Below, piece after piece: positions 48,101 to 57,096 of a stretch of DNA of 64,000 nt. Made by a program: the position numbers and the translations under genes. Source of the stretch: CBDAPU01 sp965198875 (GTDB taxonomy: Bacteria > Pseudomonadota > Gammaproteobacteria > Eutrophobiales > Eutrophobiaceae); contig CBDAPU010000001.1 of NCBI GenBank assembly GCA_965198875.1, positions 1,612,001-1,676,000 of the forward strand, written 5' to 3'. The notes under the pieces are model-generated. The model did no database searches. It was not told where the DNA came from and worked only from the letters and a program-made list of their open reading frames with translations. How positions within the stretch are numbered: the first letter of the stretch is position 1; every line of letters begins with the position of its first letter.

Positions 48101-49415
48101 CTCGGGTGAGATCTCCTTGCTGGATGATGTCGGCAGAGAGCGTGAACGCTACAAGATCCCCTATGGCGCCGTGTTAACCGTAACGGAAGGGGATCCCGTG
48201 GAGGCCGGCGCCAGGATAGCCACCTGGGATCCGCACACCCACCCGGTCATCTCGGAAGTGGCCGGCTATATTGAGTTCTCTGATATTGCGGAAGGGGCGA
48301 CAGTCACCCGCCATGTGGATGAAATAACTGGTCTGACGAACACCGTCATTATGGAGCCGAAGATGCGCAGCAGTAACGCCAGGGATATGCGCCCGCTGGT
48401 CAAGCTCGTAGACGGCAACGGTGATGAGTTGAAGATCCCCGGCACCGATATACCGGCGCATTACCCCCTACCGCCGAAAACCGTCATAACAGTCGCTGAC
48501 AAGGCGGAAGTGAATGTGGGTGATGTTATCGCCAAACTACCGCAGGAGTCCTTAAAAACCCGTGATATTACCGGTGGCCTGCCGCGGGTGGCGGATCTAT
48601 TTGAGGCGAGAAAACCAAAGGAGCCGGCTGTTTTGGCGGAGATCACCGGCACGGTCAGCTTCGGCAAGGAGACGAAGGGCAAGCAGCGCCTGGTGATCAC
48701 CTCCCAGGATGGGGATACCTACGAAGCGTTAATTCCGAAGTGGCGTCATGTCACGGTATTTGAAGGCGAGCACGTTGAAAAAGGCGAGGCCGTGGTGGAT
48801 GGCCCGCCCACGCCCCATGACATCCTGCGCCTAATGGGCGTGCATGCGCTTGCCAGTTATATCAGTAATGAGATTCAGGAGGTGTATCGCTTGCAGGGGG
48901 TGAAGATCAACGACAAGCATATTGAGGTGATCGTCCGCCAGATGTTACGCAAGGCCGAGATTGTTGATCCCGGAGACACGCCGCTGTTGAAAGGCGAGCA
49001 GGTAGAGCGCGCCCTGGTGCTGGATGAGAATGAGGCCATGGAGGCCGAGGGCAAGAGGGCTGCTGAGTGGGCGCCGGTACTGCTGGGCATTACCAAGGCG
49101 TCCTTGTCTACCGAGTCCTTCATCTCGGCGGCATCCTTCCAGGAGACCACGCGCGTGCTCACTGAGGCCAGTGTGAGCGGCAAGCGGGATGATTTACGTG
49201 GCCTGAAAGAAAACGTCATTGTCGGGCGTCTGATCCCGGCCGGGACAGGGCTCGCCTATCACACTGAGCGCAGGAACAAGGCCGACGAGGGCGAAGAGAA
49301 CCTGGCCCAGGCACTCGCCTCCGAGGAGCAAGAGCAGGAAGCGGCCATAGCGATAGCATCTGCCGGCGAGGAGATGGCGGCGGTGGATCAGGTACAGGGC
49401 TCCGCCAGCGCTTAA
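45111..49415 (+). CDS. rpoC: RNA polymerase beta' subunit
   Basis: 1434 residues from a TTG start with GGAGGGAG upstream. The zinc ribbon (CLCGKYKRLKHRGVVCEKCG), the catalytic NADFDGDQMAVH, the second zinc site (CETRHGICANCYGRDLGRG) and the bridge and trigger-loop regions (TQLTMRTFHIGGAAS) are intact. A longer acidic, Glu/Ala-rich C-terminal tail than E. coli accounts for the extra length. No gene follows for 389 bases. Confidence 0.99.
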   Translation: MKDLLRLLKQQNQVDEFDAISIGLASPEKIRSWSFGEVKKPETINYRTFKPERDGLFCAKIFGPTKDYECLCGKYKRLKHRGVVCEKCGVEVTLSKVRRERMGHIELASPVAHIWYLKSLPSRLGLLLDIKLREIERVLYFEAYVVIEPGMTELERGQLLTEESYLEAIEQYGDEFEARMGAEAIHELLMTIDIDAEIQVLREEMQQTRSETKLKNLSKRLKLLEAFQKSGNKPQWMVMEVLPVLPPDLRPLVPLDGGRFATSDLNDLYRRVINRNNRLKRLLDLNAPDIIVRNEKRMLQESVDALLDNGRRGRAITGANKLPLKSLADMIKGKQGRFRQNLLGKRVDYSGRSVIVVGPTLKLHQCGLPKKMALELFKPFIFSKLERRGLATTIKAAKKLVEREGPEVWDILEEVIREHPVMLNRAPTLHRLGIQSFEPVLIEGKAIQLHPLVCFAFNADFDGDQMAVHVPLSIEAQLEARTLMMSTNNILSPTNGEPVIVPTQDVVLGLYYLTRESLAASVRGAGMVFADVDEVHRAYQCGVVDLNARITVRIKQVLADESGEITTTRERVDTTVGRALLSRILPEGLPFSLVNKSLIECSRHAQADIQSIAILPKNAISKLIDICYRKLGLKTTVIFADQLMYMGFYYSTRAGISFCIDDIRIPEEKADIISRAEKQVQQFQEQYTSGLITDGERYNKVVDIWSHTNDRIAKAMMDKLSVDEVADAGGKAVRELSFNSIFMMVDSGARGSAAQMRQLAGMRGLMAKPDGSIIETPITANFREGLDVLQYFISTHGARKGLTDTALKTANSGYLTRRLVDVAQDLVVTEHDCGTAEGVKLTSLIKGGDVVEPLRERVLGRVLAADAIKPGGDDVVAPAGTLLDEHWVGILDERGIDEVLVRSAITCETRHGICANCYGRDLGRGHIVNIGEAVGVVAAQSIGEPGTQLTMRTFHIGGAASRTVISHIEAKYGGAIRLHNVKLLDQAGGRKKVVVSRSGEISLLDDVGRERERYKIPYGAVLTVTEGDPVEAGARIATWDPHTHPVISEVAGYIEFSDIAEGATVTRHVDEITGLTNTVIMEPKMRSSNARDMRPLVKLVDGNGDELKIPGTDIPAHYPLPPKTVITVADKAEVNVGDVIAKLPQESLKTRDITGGLPRVADLFEARKPKEPAVLAEITGTVSFGKETKGKQRLVITSQDGDTYEALIPKWRHVTVFEGEHVEKGEAVVDGPPTPHDILRLMGVHALASYISNEIQEVYRLQGVKINDKHIEVIVRQMLRKAEIVDPGDTPLLKGEQVERALVLDENEAMEAEGKRAAEWAPVLLGITKASLSTESFISAASFQETTRVLTEASVSGKRDDLRGLKENVIVGRLIPAGTGLAYHTERRNKADEGEENLAQALASEEQEQEAAIAIASAGEEMAAVDQVQGSASA

Positions 49416-49804
49416 AACGAATATAATTGGTTGACAGCCCGACACACAAGGCAATACAATCCCGCCTCTTTTTGAAAGGCTGAGGCGTTGCTTCGGCCTT
49501 TCATTATTTATGCAGATAAGAAACGGCTGGATTGCCATCGGCTTTTATTATTTTTTCAATAGCGTGCGTTATTGTAAAAATAGCCACGGCGTCCTGCTGT
49601 GGCAAGGTCACACCTGATGAGGTGACCGTAAGGCTCGAGATTGTCTCCCAAGCTGTCTCAATGGTGCGGCTCTCGGGCAATGCCTCAACAACCAATAACC
49701 ACACTATGCGGCTCTGGCTCGGCGCCTGCACCGAACCGGGAAGGGGCATGTTCTCCCTCTATCGAAGGTAGATGGCCGGATAAACAAGAAGGTGTAGCTG
49801 TTTT
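49416..49804. other. rpoC-rpsL intergenic region
   Basis: No gene convincingly present; overlapping 79-81-codon frames on both strands show no family features. It holds a strong promoter (49431-49460) and a hairpin TGAAAGGC/GCCTTTCA (49473-49503) soon after, which would lie in the 5' leader of the str operon. Confidence 0.55.
49431..49460 (+). promoter_or_regulatory. Promoter of the str operon (rpsL-rpsG-fusA-tuf)
   Basis: Perfect -35 TTGACA (49431-49436) and -10 TACAAT (49455-49460), 18 bases apart. This is the best promoter-like match between rpoC and rpsL. Confidence 0.75.
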
Positions 49805-50179
49805 ATGTCGACAATCAATCAGTTAGTGCGAAAACCGCGAAAGCGCCAACAGGCGAAGAGCAACGTGCCTGCTCTGGATAGCTGTCCGCAAAAGCGCGGG
49901 GTCTGCACTCGGGTCTATACCACCACGCCGAAAAAGCCCAATTCGGCCTTGCGTAAGGTGGCCCGTGTGCGTTTAACCAATGGGCAGGAAGTCACCACCT
50001 ACATCGGCGGGGAAGGCCATAATCTGCAGGAGCACTCGGTCATCTTAATCCGTGGCGGGCGGGTGAAAGATCTGCCCGGCGTCAGGTATCACACGGTGCG
50101 CGGCACCCTGGATACTTCCGGCGTGGCCGATAGACGCCAACGCCGCTCGAAATACGGCGCAAAGAAACCTAAATCCTAG
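49805..50179 (+). CDS. rpsL: 30S ribosomal protein S12
   Basis: 124 residues, decoding-centre protein. TTPKKPNSALRK contains Lys43, and GRVKDLPGVRYH the second streptomycin-site Lys; both are wild type, so streptomycin sensitivity is expected. A long leader precedes it. Confidence 0.99.
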   Translation: MSTINQLVRKPRKRQQAKSNVPALDSCPQKRGVCTRVYTTTPKKPNSALRKVARVRLTNGQEVTTYIGGEGHNLQEHSVILIRGGRVKDLPGVRYHTVRGTLDTSGVADRRQRRSKYGAKKPKS

Positions 50180-50197
50180 AGGCAAAAGACAACACCC

Positions 50198-50668
50198 ATG
50201 TCCAGAAGAAGAGTCGCTGAGAGACGAGAGATACTACCGGATCCCAAATACCACGATCAGGTGCTGGCGAAATTCGTGAACATGGTCATGCGAAGCGGCA
50301 AGAAATCCATTGCCGAGCGCATTGTATACGGCGCTTTGGATGAGGTGGGCAGGAAGAAGAAGTCGGACTCACTGGCGGTGTTTAATAAAGCGCTGGGAAA
50401 CGTCCGGCCCATCGTTGAAGTGAAGTCCCGGCGAGTGGGTGGGGCGACCTATCAGATCCCGGTAGAGGTGCGCTCCGACAGGAGTATGACGCTGGCCATG
50501 CGCTGGCTGGTGGATGCGGCCAAGAGAAGGGGGGAGAAGAACATGGGCCTGCGCCTGGCCGGTGAGATCCTGGAGGCCTCGGATAACAAAGGCACGGCGA
50601 TTAAAAAACGCGAAGACACCCACAAAATGGCCGAAGCCAACAAGGCATTTTCACACTATAGATGGTGA
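50198..50668 (+). CDS. rpsG: 30S ribosomal protein S7
   Basis: 156 residues, MSRRRVAERREILPDPKYHD to a normal C-terminus. S7 nucleates the 30S head and, in E. coli, represses the str operon from the rpsL-rpsG gap; here that gap is only 18 bases, too short for the E. coli-type site. Confidence 0.98.
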   Translation: MSRRRVAERREILPDPKYHDQVLAKFVNMVMRSGKKSIAERIVYGALDEVGRKKKSDSLAVFNKALGNVRPIVEVKSRRVGGATYQIPVEVRSDRSMTLAMRWLVDAAKRRGEKNMGLRLAGEILEASDNKGTAIKKREDTHKMAEANKAFSHYRW

Positions 50669-50690
50669 GCAGCAATAAGAGCAAGAAGCT

Positions 50691-52793
50691 ATGGCACGCA
50701 CGACACCTGTAGAGCATTATCGAAACATCGGCATCATGGCCCACATTGACGCTGGCAAGACAACGACGACCGAGCGCATTCTCTACTACACCGGGGTCTC
50801 CCACAAAATGGGCGAAGTGCATGATGGCGCCGCCACCATGGACTGGATGGAGCAGGAGCAGGAACGGGGCATTACGATCACCTCGGCGGCGACCACCTGC
50901 TTCTGGAAGGGCATGGCGCAGCAGTATCCCGAACATCGGATCAACATCATTGATACGCCGGGACACGTTGATTTTACCATTGAGGTGGAAAGATCGTTAA
51001 GGGTATTAGATGGGGCCTGTGCCGTATTTTGTGCGGTGGGCGGCGTCGAGCCCCAGTCTGAAACTGTCTGGCGTCAGGCGACCCGGTATGAAGTGCCGCG
51101 CATGGCCTTTGTGAATAAGATGGACCGGGCCGGCGCCAATTTCCTGCGCGTGGTCGAGCAGATCAAAAATCGACTGGGCAGCCATCCGGTACCGATTCAA
51201 CTACCTATTGGCGCCGAAGATAATTTTCAGGGCGTGGTCGATCTCATCAAGATGAAGGCCATTTACTGGGAAGATCAGAACATGGGCGTGCAGTTTGAAG
51301 AGCAGGCCATTCCGGCGGCGATGCTGGAAGACTGTCATACCTGGCGCGAGCAGCTGGTGGCGGCGGCGGCGGAGGCCAATGAAGAACTGATGGACATCTA
51401 CCTGGAAGGTGGCGAGCTGGCCGAGGAGCAGATCAGAGAGGGCCTGCGTATACGCACTCTGGCCAATGAGATCGTGCCGACCCTGTGCGGCTCGGCCTTT
51501 AAGAACAAGGGCGTGCAGTCGATGCTGGATGCCGTGATCGAGTATATGCCGGCCCCTGTCGATGTACCGGCTATCACGGGCATTCTGGATGATGCCGCCG
51601 AAACAGAAGCCCAGAGGCAATCCTCAGATGATGAGCCTTTTGCCGCCCTGGCCTTCAAGATTGCAAGCGATCCCTTTGTCGGCACCCTGACATTTTTTCG
51701 CGTCTACTCAGGCGTCCTGCAATCCGGGGACACACTCTACAATCCGGTCAAGGGCAGGAAAGAGCGCATTGGCCGTATCCTGCAGATGCACGCCAACAGT
51801 CGTGATGAAATTAAAGAAGTTCGTGCCGGTGACATTGCGGCGGCAGTCGGCCTGAAAGACATCACTACGGGCGACACCTTATGTGCTACAGACAAGGTCA
51901 TCACCCTGGAGCGCATGGAATTTCCCGAGCCGGTTATAGCCGTTGCCGTGGAGCCGAAGACCAAACCGGATCAGGAAAAAATGGCCATTGCACTTGGCAA
52001 GCTGGCGCAGGAGGACCCGTCTTTCCGTGTGCATACTGATGAGGAGTCCGGCCAGACCATCATTTCCGGGATGGGTGAATTGCATCTGGAAATTATTGTT
52101 GATCGCATGAAGCGCGAGTTCAGCGTTGAGGCGAATGTCGGCAAACCACAGGTTGCCTATCGCGAAACGATTCGTGAGATAAATGCAAAGGCCGAAGGGA
52201 AGTTTGTTCGCCAGAGCGGCGGCCGCGGTCAATACGGTCATGTGCTGTTAAAGATTGAACCACAGGCGCCTGGTGTTGGTTATGAATTTGTCAATGAGAT
52301 CGTTGGCGGGGTGGTGCCGAAAGAATACATCCCGGCGGTAGACAAGGGCGTCAAGGAGCAAATGGAAAACGGCATTGTTGCCGGCTATCCGGTCGTGGAC
52401 GTCAAGGTCACCTTGTACGATGGTTCCTACCATGAGGTTGACTCCAGTGAAATGGCCTTTAAGATCGCCGGCTCCCTGGGCTTCAAAGAGGGCGCCAGAC
52501 AGGCCGGTCCGATTCTGCTGGAACCGGTGATGAGCGTAGAAATCGTTACTCCTGAAGATTATCTCGGCGCTGTGACCGGTGACTTGAATCGTCGTCGGGG
52601 CATACTGCAAGGAACGCAAGAGTCGCCGGCGGGCAAGGTGATCAAGGCGGAAGTGCCATTGTCGGAAATGTTTGGTTATGCCACCGATCTGCGCTCGGCC
52701 ACCCAGGGCCGGGCGACCTACACTATGGAGTTTGGCAAATACAATCAGGTTCCTTCGAATATTGCGGAAGGGATCATCAGCAAGAATCAATAG
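50691..52793 (+). CDS. fusA: Elongation factor G
   Basis: Translocase GTPase of 700 residues. G1 AHIDAGKTTTTERIL, switch region RGITITSAATTC, G3 DTPGHVDFT and G4 NKMDRAGAN are intact, as are domain IV (SGGRGQYGHV) and domain V. Located between rpsG and tuf as in the str operon. Confidence 0.99.
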   Translation: MARTTPVEHYRNIGIMAHIDAGKTTTTERILYYTGVSHKMGEVHDGAATMDWMEQEQERGITITSAATTCFWKGMAQQYPEHRINIIDTPGHVDFTIEVERSLRVLDGACAVFCAVGGVEPQSETVWRQATRYEVPRMAFVNKMDRAGANFLRVVEQIKNRLGSHPVPIQLPIGAEDNFQGVVDLIKMKAIYWEDQNMGVQFEEQAIPAAMLEDCHTWREQLVAAAAEANEELMDIYLEGGELAEEQIREGLRIRTLANEIVPTLCGSAFKNKGVQSMLDAVIEYMPAPVDVPAITGILDDAAETEAQRQSSDDEPFAALAFKIASDPFVGTLTFFRVYSGVLQSGDTLYNPVKGRKERIGRILQMHANSRDEIKEVRAGDIAAAVGLKDITTGDTLCATDKVITLERMEFPEPVIAVAVEPKTKPDQEKMAIALGKLAQEDPSFRVHTDEESGQTIISGMGELHLEIIVDRMKREFSVEANVGKPQVAYRETIREINAKAEGKFVRQSGGRGQYGHVLLKIEPQAPGVGYEFVNEIVGGVVPKEYIPAVDKGVKEQMENGIVAGYPVVDVKVTLYDGSYHEVDSSEMAFKIAGSLGFKEGARQAGPILLEPVMSVEIVTPEDYLGAVTGDLNRRRGILQGTQESPAGKVIKAEVPLSEMFGYATDLRSATQGRATYTMEFGKYNQVPSNIAEGIISKNQ

Positions 52794-52816
52794 ATAACGC
52801 AACGAGGTAAATAACC

Positions 52817-54007
52817 GTGTCCAAGGAGAAATTTGAACGCACGAAGCCGCATGTGAATGTGGGTACGATAGGCCATGTTGATCATGGCAAGACGACCCTG
52901 ACGGCGGCGATTACGAAGACGATGGCGGCGCATCATGGTGGAGAGGTGAGGGGCTATGAGCAGATAGACAATGCGCCGGAGGAGCGTGAGCGCGGCATTA
53001 CGATAGCCACGGCCCATGTGGAGTATGAGAGCGCTGAGCGTCATTATGCCCATGTGGACTGTCCGGGTCATGCGGACTATGTGAAGAACATGATCACTGG
53101 TGCGGCACAGATGGATGGAGCGGTGTTGGTGGTGAGTGCGGCGGACGGGCCGATGCCGCAGACGCGTGAGCACATTCTGCTGGCGCGTCAGGTGGGCGTG
53201 CCTTATATCGTTGTTTACCTGAACAAGGCCGATCAGGTGGATGATGCGGAGTTGCTGGAGTTGGTGGAGATGGAGGTACGGGAGTTACTGGACAGCTATG
53301 AGTTTCCTGGGGATGAGACGCCGCTGGTAGTGGGCTCGGCCTTGAAGGCGCTGGAGGGGGATGAGAGTGAGATAGGCACTGCTTCCATAGAGAAACTTGT
53401 CTCGGCCATGGACGACTACATTCCCGTGCCGGAGCGACCGGTAGACCAGCCCTTTTTATTGCCGATAGAGGATGTCTTCTCCATTAGTGGCCGGGGTACG
53501 GTGGTGACGGGTCGAGTGGAGCGCGGCATAGTGAAGGTAGGTGAGGAGATAGAGATAGTAGGCGTCAAAGAGACGCAGAAGACCACCTGCACGGGTGTGG
53601 AGATGTTTCGCAAGTTACTGGATGAGGGTCGTGCGGGGGACAACGTGGGGGTGTTGCTGCGCGGCACGAAGCGAGATGAGGTGGAGCGGGGTCAGGTGCT
53701 GTGCGTGCCGGGGAGCATCACGCCGCATACGAAGTTTGAATGTGAGGTGTATGTATTGAGCAAGGAGGAGGGGGGGCGGCACACCCCGTTTTTCGCCAAC
53801 TATCGTCCGCAGTTTTACTTTCGGACGACGGATGTGACCGGTGCGGTGACCCTGCCGGAGGGGACGGAGATGGTGATGCCGGGGGATAATATCAAGATCA
53901 GCGTGGAGTTAATCAATCCGATAGCGATGGAAGAGGGTCTTCGTTTTGCAATACGTGAGGGCGGACGCACAGTCGGCGCCGGTGTCGTTGCGAAGATTAT
54001 TGAGTAA
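52817..54007 (+). CDS. tuf: Elongation factor Tu (copy 2)
   Basis: 396 residues with a GTG start, versus ATG in copy 1 at 35899; the rest is nearly identical in DNA, diverging only at the extreme ends. Protein differences seen are Arg45, Val297 and Lys393. Corresponds to tufA, at the end of the str operon. rpsJ follows in 29 bases, so str and S10 genes may be co-transcribed. Confidence 0.99.
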   Translation: MSKEKFERTKPHVNVGTIGHVDHGKTTLTAAITKTMAAHHGGEVRGYEQIDNAPEERERGITIATAHVEYESAERHYAHVDCPGHADYVKNMITGAAQMDGAVLVVSAADGPMPQTREHILLARQVGVPYIVVYLNKADQVDDAELLELVEMEVRELLDSYEFPGDETPLVVGSALKALEGDESEIGTASIEKLVSAMDDYIPVPERPVDQPFLLPIEDVFSISGRGTVVTGRVERGIVKVGEEIEIVGVKETQKTTCTGVEMFRKLLDEGRAGDNVGVLLRGTKRDEVERGQVLCVPGSITPHTKFECEVYVLSKEEGGRHTPFFANYRPQFYFRTTDVTGAVTLPEGTEMVMPGDNIKISVELINPIAMEEGLRFAIREGGRTVGAGVVAKIIE

Positions 54008-54036
54008 GGGACGCATCGGGCAAAAGTGAGAAGATA

Positions 54037-54351
54037 ATGGCAGATCAACAAGTCATACGGATCCGCTTAAAGGCGTTTGATCATCGCCTGATCGATCAGT
54101 CCACCCGTGAAATTGTTGAGACCGCCCGACGCACGGGGGCACAGGTGAAGGGACCCATCCCGTTGCCCACGAAAAAGGAGCGCTTTACGGTATTGATCTC
54201 GCCCCATGCAAACAAAGATGCACGCGATCAATATGAGATACGCACCCATAAGCGCCTGCTGGACATTGTCAACCCCACGGATAAAACCGTGGACGCCTTG
54301 ATGAAACTGGATCTGGCCGCCGGTGTTGATGTACAGATAAAATTAAATTAA
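54037..54351 (+). CDS. rpsJ: 30S ribosomal protein S10
   Basis: 104 residues; IRIRLKAFDHRLIDQSTREI and the loop GPIPLPTKKERFTVL are standard. S10 also serves in NusB-linked antitermination. First gene of the S10 operon, with no E. coli-like long leader before it, so the L4-dependent attenuator seems absent. Confidence 0.98.
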   Translation: MADQQVIRIRLKAFDHRLIDQSTREIVETARRTGAQVKGPIPLPTKKERFTVLISPHANKDARDQYEIRTHKRLLDIVNPTDKTVDALMKLDLAAGVDVQIKLN

Positions 54352-54390
54352 AAGAACAACATGCATAGCTATATTGAATAGCAGACAGCC

Positions 54391-55038
54391 ATGACCATTG
54401 GAATAGTAGGCAAAAAACAGGGCATGACCCGGATCTTTACTGAGCAGGGGCAGTCTGTTCCGGTGACGGTGATAGAGGCCGGCCCCAATCGTATTACCGC
54501 TCTCATTGATGTGGAGCGAAACGGCTACCGGGCTATCCAGGTCTCCTATGGCAAAAAGCGCCGCAGCTTAATCAATAAGCCCCAAGCCGGCACACTGGCG
54601 AAGGCCGAGGTTGAATCAGCGGAAGGGTTACATGAGTTCAGGCTGGATAAAGATGAGGGCGAAGCACTCCTGCCCGGCTCTGAAATTAAAGTGGACATAT
54701 TTGAGATCGGACAAAAAGTCGATGTCACCGGAACCACGATTGGTAAAGGTTATGCAGGCGTGATCAAACGCCATCACTTCAGCAGCCAGCGCATGTCCCA
54801 CGGTAATTCCAAAGCGCATCGCGCCCCCGGTTCAATTGGCCAGAACCAGTCGCCGGGGAAGGTCTTTAAGGGTAAAAAAATGGCCGGTCAGATGGGAAAT
54901 GCAAAACAGACCATACAGAACCTGGAGGTGGTAAAAATCGACATGGATCGAAACTTGGTGTTGATCAAAGGTGCAATACCGGGTGCAAAAGGCGGTAACG
55001 TCATCATTAAACCTGCCGTCAAGGCCAGGCAGTCATAG
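54391..55038 (+). CDS. rplC: 50S ribosomal protein L3
   Basis: 215 residues. GIVGKKQGMTRIF start and the loop HGNSKAHRAPGSIGQNQSPG that reaches the peptidyl transferase centre are intact. Confidence 0.98.
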   Translation: MTIGIVGKKQGMTRIFTEQGQSVPVTVIEAGPNRITALIDVERNGYRAIQVSYGKKRRSLINKPQAGTLAKAEVESAEGLHEFRLDKDEGEALLPGSEIKVDIFEIGQKVDVTGTTIGKGYAGVIKRHHFSSQRMSHGNSKAHRAPGSIGQNQSPGKVFKGKKMAGQMGNAKQTIQNLEVVKIDMDRNLVLIKGAIPGAKGGNVIIKPAVKARQS

Positions 55039-55048
55039 GGAGGCGATG

Positions 55049-55666
55049 ATGGATCTGATGATGCACCAGGCGGAAGGCAAAAAAACAGGGAGGCTCGCCG
55101 TGTCGGATAAGGTGTTTGCGGTGAACTACAATGAGCCGTTGGTGCATCAGGTTCTCACCTCTTACTTATCCACAGCCCGGGCAGGAACAAAATCCCTCAA
55201 GAACCGCTCCGCCGCAAGAGGTGGTGGTAGAAAACCCTGGCGGCAGAAAGGTCTGGGGCGGGCGAGGGCGGGTACTATCCGCAGCCCAATATGGCGTGGT
55301 GGTGGCGTGACCTTCGCCAATAATAACCGCAACTACAAAAAGAAGGTGAACAAAAAAATGTATCGCGGCGCCTTGCGTTGCATATTCTCGGAGCTGGTAC
55401 GCCAGCAGAGGCTTCTCTGCATTGATGAATTCATGATCGCAGAGCCCAGAACAAAACTCGCCGTTGCGGTTTTATCGCAACTGGGGCTGACAGACGTGCT
55501 CATTATTACCGATGCGATCAACGAAGCCCTGTATCTGGCGACACGAAACCTGCCTGGGGTAGGGGTTATCGATATGGGTGAAATCGATCCGTATTCCTTG
55601 ATCGGGTTTGATGAGGTGCTGATCACCAAACCAGCGGTAGAGAAGGTGGAGGCGTGGTTGTCATGA
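55049..55666 (+). CDS. rplD: 50S ribosomal protein L4
   Basis: About 205 residues from the second of two adjacent ATGs, placed best behind AGGGAGG. The exit-tunnel loop KPWRQKGLGRARAGTIRSPI and the C-terminal domain are intact. The end overlaps rplW by ATGA. Confidence 0.97.
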   Translation: MDLMMHQAEGKKTGRLAVSDKVFAVNYNEPLVHQVLTSYLSTARAGTKSLKNRSAARGGGRKPWRQKGLGRARAGTIRSPIWRGGGVTFANNNRNYKKKVNKKMYRGALRCIFSELVRQQRLLCIDEFMIAEPRTKLAVAVLSQLGLTDVLIITDAINEALYLATRNLPGVGVIDMGEIDPYSLIGFDEVLITKPAVEKVEAWLS

Positions 55667-55956
55667 ATGATGAGCGATTGATGAGGGTATTGCTTGAGCC
55701 GCGGATCACTGAAAAAAGCACCCGGGTTGCTGATAAGTACAGGCAGTTTGTATTTAAAGTCATGAAAGGCGCAACAAAACCGGAAATTAAACAAGCGGTA
55801 GAGAAAATGTTTGAGGTGGAAGTGGCCTCGGTGACGGTGGTGAATGTCAAGGGCAAGCGAAAAACCTTCAGGCAAACCCGTGGCAGTAAACCGGATTGGA
55901 AAAAGGCCTATGTCAAACTGAAACCCGGTTTTGACATTGATTTTGTCGGCGCCTGA
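55663..55956 (+). CDS. rplW: 50S ribosomal protein L23
   Basis: 97 residues starting at the ATG that overlaps the rplD stop. Forms part of the tunnel exit where trigger factor and SRP dock. The extended loop VVNVKGKRKTFRQTRG is present. Confidence 0.97.
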   Translation: MNDERLMRVLLEPRITEKSTRVADKYRQFVFKVMKGATKPEIKQAVEKMFEVEVASVTVVNVKGKRKTFRQTRGSKPDWKKAYVKLKPGFDIDFVGA

Positions 55957-55971
55957 GGGAGCAGCAGATAG

Positions 55972-56796
55972 ATGCCGTTAGTTAAACCCAAACCCACATC
56001 CCCTGCTCGCAGAGGTGTTGTGAAGCTGGTGAGCCCGGATCTGTATAAAGGCAAGCCTTATGAGCCTTTATTGGAAAAACAGGGTAGAAAGGCGGGGCGC
56101 AACAACAAGGGTCGGATCACGGTACGCCATCGTGGCGGCGGCGCAAAACAACGCTATCGCATTATTGACTTCAAGCGTGACAAGGACGGCGTCCCGGCCC
56201 GGGTGGAGCGTATTGAATACGATCCCAACCGGACGGCGCATATTGCTTTGCTCTGTTATGAAGATGGTGAGCGCCGTTACATCATCGCACCCAATGGCAT
56301 TAGCGCCGGCGCCAGGCTGGTTTCCGGCGCAAAGGCCGATATAGAAGTGGGTAATACCCTTTCTTTAAGACACATCCCGGTTGGCACGGTGGTGCATTGT
56401 GTTGAATTAAAGCCGGGAAAAGGCGCCCAACTGGCGCGCAGCGCCGGTAGCGGTGTACAGTTAGTCGCCCGGGAAGGCGCCTATGCCACCTTGCGGCTTC
56501 GCTCAGGGGAGATGAGGAAAGTCCCCCTGGACTGTCGCGCAACGGTCGGTGAAGTCAGCAATGGCGAGCATTCACTGCAAAAACTGGGTAAGGCGGGGGC
56601 AAAAAGATGGCGTGGCATACGTCCGACCGTCCGAGGTGTGGTCATGAACCCGGTTGATCATCCCCATGGTGGCGGTGAAGGGCGCTCATCAGGCGGGCGT
56701 CATCCGTCTACCCCCTGGGGTTATCCAACCAAAGGATATAAAACCCGGAAAAACAAGCGCACCGATAACATGATTATTCGAAGACGCAAGAAATAG
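55972..56796 (+). CDS. rplB: 50S ribosomal protein L2
   Basis: 274 residues. The C-terminal GVVMNPVDHPHGGGEGRSSG with the conserved His is intact, as is TVRHRGGGAKQRYR near the N-terminus. Confidence 0.98.
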   Translation: MPLVKPKPTSPARRGVVKLVSPDLYKGKPYEPLLEKQGRKAGRNNKGRITVRHRGGGAKQRYRIIDFKRDKDGVPARVERIEYDPNRTAHIALLCYEDGERRYIIAPNGISAGARLVSGAKADIEVGNTLSLRHIPVGTVVHCVELKPGKGAQLARSAGSGVQLVAREGAYATLRLRSGEMRKVPLDCRATVGEVSNGEHSLQKLGKAGAKRWRGIRPTVRGVVMNPVDHPHGGGEGRSSGGRHPSTPWGYPTKGYKTRKNKRTDNMIIRRRKK

Positions 56797-56805
56797 CAAA
56801 AGCCA

Positions 56806-57078
56806 ATGCCACGTTCGATAAAAAAAGGGCCGTTCATCGATCATCATTTGATGAGGAAGGTTGAGAGCGCCAAAGCGACAAACGATAAGCGCCCGATTAA
56901 GACCTGGTCGAGACGATCCATGATCGTCCCGGACATGGTTGGACTGACGATTGCCATACATAACGGCAGGGATCATCTGCCTGTCTTTATTACGGAAAAC
57001 ATGGTCGGTCACAAACTGGGCGAGTTTGCAATGACACGGACATTCCGTGGTCATGTTGGCGATAAAAAGACAGCTTAG
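56806..57078 (+). CDS. rpsS: 30S ribosomal protein S19
   Basis: 90 residues, MPRSIKKGPFIDHHLMRKVE to the HKLGEFAMTRTFRGH region. Usual length and place between rplB and rplV. Confidence 0.98.
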   Translation: MPRSIKKGPFIDHHLMRKVESAKATNDKRPIKTWSRRSMIVPDMVGLTIAIHNGRDHLPVFITENMVGHKLGEFAMTRTFRGHVGDKKTA

Positions 57079-57096
57079 AAGATGATGGATTAAAAA

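Noticed and set aside
49504..49771. Overlapping small genes on both strands between rpoC and rpsL
   Set aside because: Neither has a convincing start or family features; the region is better read as an operon leader.
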